This document shows positions 51,936-58,856 of a DNA stretch of 64,000 bases, one piece after another. The stretch is taken from contig NZ_FNAN01000010.1 in NCBI RefSeq assembly GCF_900101885.1, positions 186,001 through 250,000 of the forward strand, given 5' to 3'. Under the pieces are notes generated by a model that ran no database searches, was not told the origin of the DNA, and saw only the letters and a program-made list of their open reading frames with translations. A program made the position numbers and the translations under genes. Numbering within the stretch: the stretch's first letter is position 1; each line of letters opens with the position of its first letter. Origin of the DNA: Dyadobacter soli. GTDB taxonomy: Bacteria > Bacteroidota > Bacteroidia > Cytophagales > Spirosomataceae.

Positions 51936-53063
51936 ATGTCCTGGTACGCCTTAACAAACCCCGACGAAGTCATTTCCCCTTCGCTCCTGTTCTATAAAGA
52001 CCGCATCGAAAGCAATATCCGGAGTATGGTGAACATCGCCGGCTCGTCCGGGCAGCGGTCAGCGGAAAGACTAGTGCCGCACGTGAAGACGCACAAATGT
52101 CCCGAAGTTGTTGAAATGCAGCTGTCGGCGGGCATTTCCAAGTTCAAATGCGCCACCATTGCCGAAGCGGAAATGGTAGCCTCTGCCGGCGCTCCGTGGG
52201 TGTTGATCGCCTACCAGCTCGTAGGGCCGAATATCGACCGTCTTTTTGCGCTGCGGACTAAGTTTCCAGAAACTACGTTTGCGTCGCTCGTCGATAACGA
52301 ACAAACGGCCGCATCGCTGAATGAGGCGTCTATTTCGAAAGGCGTGAAATCGACGGCATTTCTCGATGTCAACAACGGCATGAACCGTACCGGCCACGCA
52401 ACCGACGAAAGCTTGCTCTCGCTTTACCGCTATGTGAGCAGCCTCGAAGGCCTCGCATTCGGCGGTGTGCATATTTACGACGGCCACATTCGCAATCCGG
52501 AGTTTTCCGAGCGAAAAGCAGCAGCCGACGAAGCTTACGAAAAGGTACTCCCCCTACTCGACCGCATCGAAACCGAATGCGGCTACGAACCGATGATCAT
52601 CGTCGGTGGCTCGCCCTCGTTTACCGTGCATACGCTCAGGCCCGATGTTTACCTCAGCCCCGGCACAAATGTACTCTGGGATTGGGGCTACGGCGACCGT
52701 TTCGACGGCCAGCCGTTCGAACACGCGGCATTGATACTAACCCGCGTCATTTCGAAACCAGCGCCCGGCATCGTGACGATCGACCTCGGCCACAAAGCCA
52801 TCGCTGCCGAAAATCCAATCGAAAGCCGACTTCGTTTACTCAACCTGCCCGAATATACATTGCTCGGACAAAGCGAGGAGCACGGCGTGCTCCAAGTCGG
52901 CACCGATGCCTGGGATGCGATCCGGATCGGCGACGCCTTCTACGCACTCCCCTACCACATCTGCCCCACCGTAGCGCTGCACGATTTCGCAAGCGTGATC
53001 GAGGACGGGAATGTGGTTGGAGAATGGAGAATTACGGCTCGCAGCAGGCGGATAACTATTTAA
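51936..53063 (+). CDS. DSD1/D-threonine-aldolase family PLP enzyme, probably D-serine dehydratase-like
   Basis: A 375-residue fold-type III (alanine-racemase-like) PLP enzyme. The PLP lysine is Lys51 in LVPHVKTHKCPEV, and the barrel core has FLDVNNGMNRTGHA and GGVHIYDGHIR. Near the C-terminus, ALPYHICPTVALHD holds the metal site. As I recall the family, D-serine dehydratases bind zinc with His-x-Cys while D-threonine aldolases use His-x-Asp. Here it is His341-Ile-Cys343, which favours D-serine dehydratase (D-serine to pyruvate and ammonia). The RidA upstream and GntP/DsdX-like permease support this. D-threonine aldolase remains possible. Confidence 0.8.
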   Translation: MSWYALTNPDEVISPSLLFYKDRIESNIRSMVNIAGSSGQRSAERLVPHVKTHKCPEVVEMQLSAGISKFKCATIAEAEMVASAGAPWVLIAYQLVGPNIDRLFALRTKFPETTFASLVDNEQTAASLNEASISKGVKSTAFLDVNNGMNRTGHATDESLLSLYRYVSSLEGLAFGGVHIYDGHIRNPEFSERKAAADEAYEKVLPLLDRIETECGYEPMIIVGGSPSFTVHTLRPDVYLSPGTNVLWDWGYGDRFDGQPFEHAALILTRVISKPAPGIVTIDLGHKAIAAENPIESRLRLLNLPEYTLLGQSEEHGVLQVGTDAWDAIRIGDAFYALPYHICPTVALHDFASVIEDGNVVGEWRITARSRRITI

Positions 53064-53124
53064 TTTTGAATGAGTGAATATTTCGTCTCATCGACTCATC
53101 CACTCATTGACTCATTCACTCATT
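53064..53124. repeat. GAATGAGTGAAT / ATTCACTCATT repeat array before the dipeptidase gene
   Basis: AATGAGTGAAT (53069-53079) is matched by ATTCACTCATT (53114-53124), with repeated CTCATTGA/CTCATCGA units between. It ends 6 bases before the dipeptidase ATG. The open frame runs through the array, but the translated product (repeats of HSLTHSLI) is unlike any known signal. Confidence 0.65.
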
Positions 53125-53130
53125 GACATT

Positions 53131-54201
53131 ATGTTTCTCTTCGACGCACATCTCGACCTTTCCATGAATGCCGTGGAATGGAACCGGGACCTTACCCAGG
53201 ACCTGTATGCTATCCGCGACCGCGAAAAAAACCTGACCGACAAGCCCGATCGCGGCAAAGGTGTGGTCAGTTTTCCGGAAATGCGCAAGGGCAATATCGG
53301 GCTTTGCGTGGCCACGCAGATTGGCCGCTACATCAAACCCGACAGTAAAATCCCCGGCTGGCATTCCCAGGCACAGGCATGGGCGATCACACAGGCGCAG
53401 GTGGCCTGGTACAAGGCTATGGAAGAAGCCGGGGAAATGGTACAGATTACCGGATTGGCGGGTTTGCGCAGCCATCTCGAAATGTGGCAGAATGCCGAAT
53501 CCACCGAAGGCCTACCCATCGGCTACATCCTCAGTCTCGAAGGCGCCGATTCATTTGTGAGCCTCAAAAACCTTGAAACTGCATACGGTTACGGCTTGCG
53601 TGCCATCGGGCCGGCGCATTACGGGCCGGGCGTGTACGCATACGGGACTGATTCGGATGCTCCGTTGAGCGGGAAAGGCAAGGACCTTCTCCGCGAAATG
53701 GACCAGCTCGATATGATCCTGGATGCCACGCATTTGTGCGACACGGCATTCTGGGAAGCGATGGATCTGTATAAAGGCCCGGTTTGGGCAAGCCACAACC
53801 TCGTCCGCGCGATCACGCCCCATAACCGGCAGTTTTCCGATGAAATGATCAAGGTGCTGCTCGAACGCGGCGCGGTGATCGGAATGGCGTTTGATGCGTG
53901 GATGATGATCCCCGGCTGGGTACGAGGCAAATCGACTCCCGAAAATACGGGGTTGAAAATCGAGCATGTGGTGCAGCATATCGACCATATTTGCCAGATC
54001 GCCGGTAATGCATTGCACGTCGGCATTGGCTCCGACCTCGACGGCGCGTATGGCAAAGAGCAATCGCCCGGTGACCTCGATTCGATCGCGGATCTGCAAA
54101 CAATCACAGGCCTTTTATCCGCACGTGGCTATTCCGGGGCCGATATCGAACGCATTATGTGGCGTAACTGGGTGGATTTTCTGGAAACGAACTGGGCCTG
54201 A
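53131..54201 (+). CDS. Membrane dipeptidase (peptidase family M19)
   Basis: A 356-residue zinc dipeptidase. The start at ATG 53131 gives FDAHLDLSMNAVEWN with the metal-binding His7-x-Asp9. The bridging Glu is in GYILSLEGADSF. Later metal/substrate His residues occur in AIGPAHYGPG and VWASHNLVRAI, with Asp in HVGIGSDLDGA. M19 enzymes hydrolyse dipeptides and tolerate D-residues at the C-terminal side, so this one could release D-amino acids for the upstream PLP enzyme. I see no signal peptide or anchor, so it is likely cytoplasmic. An in-frame upstream start at 53074 would only add repeat-encoded residues. Confidence 0.88.
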   Translation: MFLFDAHLDLSMNAVEWNRDLTQDLYAIRDREKNLTDKPDRGKGVVSFPEMRKGNIGLCVATQIGRYIKPDSKIPGWHSQAQAWAITQAQVAWYKAMEEAGEMVQITGLAGLRSHLEMWQNAESTEGLPIGYILSLEGADSFVSLKNLETAYGYGLRAIGPAHYGPGVYAYGTDSDAPLSGKGKDLLREMDQLDMILDATHLCDTAFWEAMDLYKGPVWASHNLVRAITPHNRQFSDEMIKVLLERGAVIGMAFDAWMMIPGWVRGKSTPENTGLKIEHVVQHIDHICQIAGNALHVGIGSDLDGAYGKEQSPGDLDSIADLQTITGLLSARGYSGADIERIMWRNWVDFLETNWA

Positions 54202-54275
54202 CGGCATTAGCCTACTGTTTTAAGAGAATTTATAAAATCTAATAAATTCTTAATATAGCACTAAAAGGAGTTCTC

Positions 54276-54320
54276 AAAAAAGCTTCACAACTTGGTATCA
54301 TGGTTGCGGGGCTTTTTTGT
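54276..54320 (+). terminator. Terminator after the dipeptidase gene
   Basis: AAAAAAGCTTCACAAC (54276-54291) pairs with GTTGCGGGGCTTTTTT (54303-54318), using several G-U pairs, and the right arm ends in six Ts. Confidence 0.7.
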
Positions 54321-54348
54321 TTTACAGCATAATTTTGACTCAAAGTTA

Positions 54349-54380
54349 TTTGGAATCATTTTAAATAAGTAGTAGCTTTG
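54349..54380 (+). promoter_or_regulatory. Canonical Bacteroidota promoter
   Basis: TTTG (54349-54352), 20 bases, TAGCTTTG (54373-54380), an exact match to the TTTG/TAnnTTTG model. The predicted leader of about 57 bases leads to the ATG at 54445. Confidence 0.75.
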
Positions 54381-54444
54381 ATTCATTAAATCAACAACCT
54401 GAATCAGACGGTAACATCCGACCACTAATTTCACGTAACAAACA

Positions 54445-54708
54445 ATGGGCAATACATATAAAATTATCTTTCGTACCAAAATTCAGGCTACCAAGTCGCT
54501 GCAAAAACTGCACGATTGCCTGAAACAGCTGAATGTTAAACACTGGGCCTACGATTTTCAGGAGTTTTTGCTGACCCTGACCTCCGAGCTATCCGATTTT
54601 ACCCGTATCCAGCTTGCCTTGCGGTCGGCCGGCTACGTGTGCCACTTTATCAAACTTGAAAACATGAACGAGAACCGGTTGGATACCAACAGCCTCTCCC
54701 TTGCTTAG
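54445..54708 (+). CDS. Small HMA-like (ferredoxin-fold) protein lacking the metal-binding Cys pair
   Basis: An 87-residue protein, MGNTYKIIFRTKIQATKSLQKL.... The order strand-helix-strand-strand-helix-strand, with VKHWAYDFQEFLLTLT and IQLALRSAGYVCHFIKLE, resembles heavy-metal-associated domains (the W-x-x-D and A-G-Y/F positions fit). Where metal chaperones have C-x-x-C it has ATKS, so metal binding is unlikely. It has its own strong promoter and terminator, so it is an independent unit. The function is unknown and the fold call is my inference. Confidence 0.65.
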   Translation: MGNTYKIIFRTKIQATKSLQKLHDCLKQLNVKHWAYDFQEFLLTLTSELSDFTRIQLALRSAGYVCHFIKLENMNENRLDTNSLSLA

Positions 54709-54747
54709 CTTACTGACGTTTAACGGCTATCCATATCCCTTTTCCCG

Positions 54748-54777
54748 GCAGTCATCAACCGATGACTGCTTTTTTTA
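54748..54777 (+). terminator. Terminator after the small HMA-like gene
   Basis: The arms GCAGTCATC (54748-54756) and GATGACTGC (54761-54769) pair around a 4-base loop, followed by eight Ts. Confidence 0.93.
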
Positions 54778-54832
54778 TGCCAAAAAGCCGGCACGCATTA
54801 CCGCACCGGCCACTCTCATACCACTTTCGAGG

Positions 54833-55396
54833 CTAATAAATGCTTTGAGGTACCAGGTTCCGCTTCGCCTGTTGCATATGGCGCTCATTATGCGCGATGA
54901 TGAACTGAAACACGTCGCCGATTTTCAGACGGATAAATGGCAGGATCGAAACCGGAATGCGGATCGCGTCAAGGTCTTTGTGTAGTCCCTCCCGGAGCAG
55001 AAAAAGCAGTTCTTCCTGCTGCCTGAGAAACTCGGCAATGACCTCCACCGAATCCATCCCCGGCGGCGGAATGTGGCCTTTGAAGGCTTTGTACTTGCGC
55101 TTACCCGTTACCGGGTCCATCATCCTGGTAAAATAGGCACCCAGCCGGGTACTCGTAAAATCCTCCTTATCCACGTGCGGTGCAGAAAGCAATTTTTCAC
55201 GCATTCTCGGGAAATAGTAATGGCCATAGCTGTTCAAATGATCCAGACATTGGGTAATGCTCCAACCACCGGTGGCCGACGGACGATTCAGAAATGCATT
55301 GTCCCGGTTCTGGAACAATGCTACCGCGTCCGCGATGTGCAGCTCAACTGTGTCGTCGAGTCTTTCTAATAATGCTATTTTATTAATGGTTTCCAT
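54833..55396 (-). CDS. DinB-like four-helix protein
   Basis: A 187-residue protein with the DinB/YfiT four-helix pattern: WSITQCLDHLNSYGHYYFP (His in the second helix) and DVFQFIIAHNERHMQQAKRN (paired His near the end), giving the usual three-His metal site. Family members include thiol-S-transferases and stress proteins of unknown substrate. The start is probably ATG 55396 (METINKIALLERL); ATG 55417 would add seven residues. It is the third gene of a leftward run after otsAB and a Crp-like regulator. Confidence 0.78.
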   Translation of the reverse strand: METINKIALLERLDDTVELHIADAVALFQNRDNAFLNRPSATGGWSITQCLDHLNSYGHYYFPRMREKLLSAPHVDKEDFTSTRLGAYFTRMMDPVTGKRKYKAFKGHIPPPGMDSVEVIAEFLRQQEELLFLLREGLHKDLDAIRIPVSILPFIRLKIGDVFQFIIAHNERHMQQAKRNLVPQSIY

Positions 55397-55468
55397 GGGC
55401 GTTCGATTCTTTGACATTGCAAAGTTGCGCACCGGATTTTTTGAAATATTTGGTAAAAACCAACATTT

Positions 55469-56053
55469 TCAAATCCGTACCTTATTGACAAGCTTGCTGA
55501 AATTGGTAGGATCAATGCCCAGGTAGTTAGCCAGGTATTTATGCGGCACGAGTTGCAGGATATGCGGGCTGCGTTTGAGCAAATTCCTGAATTTTTCCTC
55601 CGATGAGAAGCATTGCACTTCCACAAGACGTTCCAGAATACCTGATAACGTCGTGGTCATACCCGCGCGCAACATACGCTCGACAGCCGGGCGCGTATGG
55701 GCGACTTCCTTAAACTCGCTATAAGGTGCGCGGATAAAGCTCGAAGGCGTCAGCGTTTCATAATAATACCGCGACGGCACTTCCATCAGCAAGGAATCGA
55801 TAATACCGCCGAACGACGGCCGGTAAGTGAATGCAAGCGTCGCTTCACGGTGCTGATCGTCGAGGTAGTAGATGCGCTGCACACCGTCGGTCACGAAATA
55901 CAGGTACCGCTCGGTATCACCGGCAGACGTGACAATTTCCTTTCTTCGCGCATTCATAGGCTTCCAAATGCGTGAAAGCGCTTCCCAATCGGCGTAATCG
56001 AGCGGATGAATGGCCTGAACGACCGAGTAAAGCAATTTTAGCGATTCCTCCAT
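55469..56053 (-). CDS. Crp/Fnr-family transcription regulator
   Basis: A 194-residue protein with a cyclic-nucleotide-binding-like jelly roll (VTSAGDTERYLYFVTDGVQRIYYLD...FGGIIDSLL) and a C-terminal helix-turn-helix (HKYLANYLGIDPTNFSKLVNKVR). Residues for cAMP contact are not conserved, as is common in Bacteroidota members, so its ligand is unknown. I chose ATG 56053 (MEESLKLLYSV); ATG 56071 is possible. It lies 27 bases after the trehalose gene and is likely co-transcribed with it. Confidence 0.83.
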   Translation of the reverse strand: MEESLKLLYSVVQAIHPLDYADWEALSRIWKPMNARRKEIVTSAGDTERYLYFVTDGVQRIYYLDDQHREATLAFTYRPSFGGIIDSLLMEVPSRYYYETLTPSSFIRAPYSEFKEVAHTRPAVERMLRAGMTTTLSGILERLVEVQCFSSEEKFRNLLKRSPHILQLVPHKYLANYLGIDPTNFSKLVNKVRI

Positions 56054-56080
56054 GGAACCGCTAAAATACAAAAGCCCCTC

Positions 56081-58318
56081 CTACTCGCCTACGGGCGAAA
56101 CCATAAAATGCAGGAAATGGAATACTTCGTCCTGGCTGCGGATATGGTTCCGGGCAGCAGAGAGGTCGTCCCCGATTTTAATGGTGAAAGAAGTCTCCGG
56201 CAATGCTTCGAACATATCCTCGTCGGTAGTATCGTCGCCGATGGCCAGTATAAAGTCGAAATCGCCCGCCTCGGCGAATGTCCGAGTGGCTGTGCCCTTA
56301 TTGAATGCGGTTTTCTTGACCTCCACAACCTTATTGCCATCGATTACCTGCAAGTTCAGCTCCGGCTGAATGTAGTTTTTCAGCTGCCAAAGTAGCTCCT
56401 GCGCGCGGCGTGTCGCGTATTCCTTATCGTCGGCGGTGCGGTAATGCCACGCCAGAGCCGTTTCTTTCTCTTCAACAAATGCACCCGGACAGCGTTTTGC
56501 GTAGATCTGCATCATCGGGCGGATCCCGTCTTTCCAATTTTCCTCATACCCCTCGTTCAACTGCCATTCACCCGACTCCCTGGTTTTGATCAATGCGCCG
56601 TGTTCTGCGATCATATGCACGGGAAGATCGCTGAAAAGTTTGTCGAGAAAATAACGGTCGCGGCCGCTCACGATCACCACCGTGTCGCGCTTGGCAATAT
56701 CCGCCAGCAGCTTTTTAACATCCTCGCTCATGATCGCCTTCGCCGGATCGGGCACGATCGGCGCGAGCGTTCCGTCGTAATCGAAAAATAGAATCCTGTT
56801 GTTGGATAACTGGTATGCGTGCCGGATCGCGTCTATTCCTTTGTTATTCAGGAAAACCTGGCGTAACCGGTCGTGTTCAAGTTCAAGCATTGTCATTTGG
56901 GTAAAAAAATCACTGGTCCATGCAAACACATCGTAGTCACGAATCCTTTCGCGCATGGCCTCCATTCGTTTGTTTTGTTCTTCCTCCGGCATTTCGAACG
57001 CCGTTTTAATGGCATCGGCAATATCCTGCCGGTCGAGCGGGTTGATGATCAGGGCTTCGCCTAATTCGGCTGCCGCTCCGGCCATTTCACTCAAAATCAA
57101 TACACCCTGCCCATCCTGCCGGCTTGCTACATATTCTTTGCAAACTAGGTTCATGCCGTCGCGTACGGGCGTAATGAGCGCGACGTCGCTTGCCGTGTAC
57201 ATGCCCACCATTTCATGATAAGGCATTGAACGGTACTGATATATGATCGGCTGCCAGGATATAGTCCCGAAATCTGCATTGATTTTCCCAACCGTCTGGT
57301 CGATGTCCGATTTCATTTGCTGGTACTGCTCGATCGTGTCCCGCGACGGCACCACTACCATCACAAACGACACCTTTTCATGCCAGCCGGGGTTCAGTTC
57401 CAGGAAACGCTGGTAACCGTGCAGTCGATGGATAATACCTTTGGAATAGTCGAGCCGGTCGACGGAAAATATGATCTTCTCTTTGAGCGACTGCCTCGCA
57501 TCTGCGCGCGCCGCCGTCACTTCCGGATCATCGTATGCGTCGTTGAACCTTTCGAAGTCGATACTGATGGGAAATGAATCGACCTTCACGATCCGGTTTC
57601 CAAGGTTGATATAATGCAATTTATTCCCCAGTTCGGAGACAAGACGCGCCGCTTTCAGGAAATACTCCACATAATCATTGGTATGAAATCCCACCACATC
57701 GGCCCCCAGTATGCCGTCCACAATCGCCTTTCGCCAAGGCACCGGCAGCAGCCTGAATATCTCGAAAGAAGGAAAAGGTATGTGAAAAAAGAAGCCGATT
57801 TTGTTCTCGGGAAACGCATTCCGGATCATCTGCGGGAGCAACATCAGCTGGTAATCCTGCACCCACACCACGTCACCCGGCCGGATGACTTCCCTTACCT
57901 TTTCGAAGAATAATTCATGTGCCTCGCGGTAAGCATCGAAATAAACATCGTGGAACTGCGCGAGCGAAGGGAAGTAATGGCACAGCGGCCATATCAGGTT
58001 GTTACAGAACCCTTCATAGTAATTTTCGTTGAGCTCGTCGGGAATGAAAACCGGGTGCGCCCGGAAGTTTTCGTTCTCCATCGACTGCCCTTCCAATTCT
58101 TCGGGCGAATTCTCGGAGAAACCGATCCACTGGATCTTCTGATGAGCATCGAAAGCATCGTTTTCCTGATTTTTCACCAGTGAGAGCACTGCCGAAACAA
58201 GACCTCCGGAATTTTGAAATAAGCGGGAGCCATCACCATCGCGGACAACCTTGAACGGTAACCGGTATGCGACTATGATGAGCCTTCCCGTGTTGACTGA
58301 CTGAGATAAACTTTCCAT
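56081..58318 (-). CDS. Bifunctional trehalose-6-phosphate synthase / phosphatase
   Basis: A 745-residue fusion of OtsA and OtsB. The N-terminal GT20 domain (about 10-480) has the GG loop (FQNSGGLVSAVLS), VWVQDYQLMLLPQMIR, FFFHIPFPS, the ligand Arg/Lys in VDRLDYSKGI and PVRDGMNLVCKEYVA. The C-terminal HAD phosphatase (about 505-740) has nucleophile motif FDYDGT (Asp about 513), VIVSGRD and the metal motif GDDTTDEDM. It makes trehalose from UDP-glucose and glucose 6-phosphate, an osmoprotectant. I start at ATG 58318 (MESLSQSV); the frame is open upstream but those residues are unlike the family. Confidence 0.93.
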   Translation of the reverse strand: MESLSQSVNTGRLIIVAYRLPFKVVRDGDGSRLFQNSGGLVSAVLSLVKNQENDAFDAHQKIQWIGFSENSPEELEGQSMENENFRAHPVFIPDELNENYYEGFCNNLIWPLCHYFPSLAQFHDVYFDAYREAHELFFEKVREVIRPGDVVWVQDYQLMLLPQMIRNAFPENKIGFFFHIPFPSFEIFRLLPVPWRKAIVDGILGADVVGFHTNDYVEYFLKAARLVSELGNKLHYINLGNRIVKVDSFPISIDFERFNDAYDDPEVTAARADARQSLKEKIIFSVDRLDYSKGIIHRLHGYQRFLELNPGWHEKVSFVMVVVPSRDTIEQYQQMKSDIDQTVGKINADFGTISWQPIIYQYRSMPYHEMVGMYTASDVALITPVRDGMNLVCKEYVASRQDGQGVLILSEMAGAAAELGEALIINPLDRQDIADAIKTAFEMPEEEQNKRMEAMRERIRDYDVFAWTSDFFTQMTMLELEHDRLRQVFLNNKGIDAIRHAYQLSNNRILFFDYDGTLAPIVPDPAKAIMSEDVKKLLADIAKRDTVVIVSGRDRYFLDKLFSDLPVHMIAEHGALIKTRESGEWQLNEGYEENWKDGIRPMMQIYAKRCPGAFVEEKETALAWHYRTADDKEYATRRAQELLWQLKNYIQPELNLQVIDGNKVVEVKKTAFNKGTATRTFAEAGDFDFILAIGDDTTDEDMFEALPETSFTIKIGDDLSAARNHIRSQDEVFHFLHFMVSPVGE

Positions 58319-58467
58319 AATACACTGCATCACCCTCAAAAGCCATGCCAAAAACGGTTGCCAATCGCGAAATCCCTCCGTGGATGCAACAAATGCGGCA
58401 TATATTGCCATTTGGCAGATTTACCCCACTCTATCAAAAAATGAGTGTGCATATCAATTCGATAAGG
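58319..58467. other. Upstream region of the trehalose gene
   Basis: The first part of the 538-base interval between otsAB (leftward) and the sulfatase gene (rightward). It should contain the otsAB promoter on the minus strand. I see no convincing gene; open frames here have no recognisable product. The second part of the interval holds a probable RNA gene. Confidence 0.4.
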
Positions 58468-58499
58468 TTTTGCCGGAAGCAATGAATGTGTTACTTTCG
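58468..58499 (+). promoter_or_regulatory. Promoter of the candidate small RNA
   Basis: TTTTG (58468-58472), 19 bases, TACTTTCG (58492-58499), one mismatch to TAnnTTTG. The predicted start falls at about 58505, precisely where the 5' arm of the closing helix begins. Confidence 0.5.
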
Positions 58500-58504
58500 C
58501 TGTC

Positions 58505-58754
58505 GCAACCTCTTTTATCACATTACAGGAATCGGATTTCGGGGCAACCAGATTTCCGGCGCCGGTTGGGTCAACGAACGACCGGCAAGCAACCAACGTT
58601 GCTGTTTTCCATGAGTTAATGTGATGGATGACCACAAATACGGGCTTGCAAAAGCCCAAGATTAGTCAAGGACTACAAATATGTAATCGCAGATTAATAC
58701 TGTGCCACTCTTTGTTGTGGGTTGCAGGCGGCCTAATTTGGCCGCCATTTTTTT
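58505..58754 (+). ncRNA. Candidate structured small RNA
   Basis: No gene fits this stretch, but it has the signs of an independent RNA. The 5' end GCAACC (58505-58510) is the complement of GGTTGC (58720-58725), which sits directly before a terminator hairpin (GGCGGCC/GGCCGCC at 58727-58733 and 58740-58746, then a T-run). Inside, GCCGGT/ACCGGC, AGCAAC/GTTGCT with a CAAC loop, and GGGCTT/AAGCCC with a GCAA tetraloop form successive hairpins, the last at 58642-58657. GCAACC recurs three times. I do not recognise 6S RNA, tmRNA, RNase P or a known riboswitch in it, though a 6S-like RNA is not excluded. An alternative is a terminating leader of the sulfatase gene. Confidence 0.5.
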
Positions 58755-58856
58755 GCTCTACAAGTTTTGCAAATATCTCCCGCATTACCTTTATTTGTCT
58801 ACTAACCTGGTAGAATATTTCCTAACCGCTCCGCTCCGGGCGGAAAAGCTGTTTGT

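Noticed and set aside
51331..53124. Repeat arrays as a CRISPR
   Set aside because: Units are only 7-8 bases and run without spacers; no cas genes are present.
53074..53130. Upstream start adding 19 residues to the dipeptidase
   Set aside because: These residues are encoded by the repeat array and precede the conserved N-terminal DAHLD motif, which starts properly at 53131.
58380..58619. 79-codon frame between otsAB and the sulfatase gene
   Set aside because: No recognisable product, poor codon use, and it overlaps the promoter and structured RNA region.
58505..58754. Cobalamin, TPP or SAM riboswitch, tmRNA or RNase P RNA
   Set aside because: None of their conserved core sequences could be found by eye; left as an unclassified candidate RNA.
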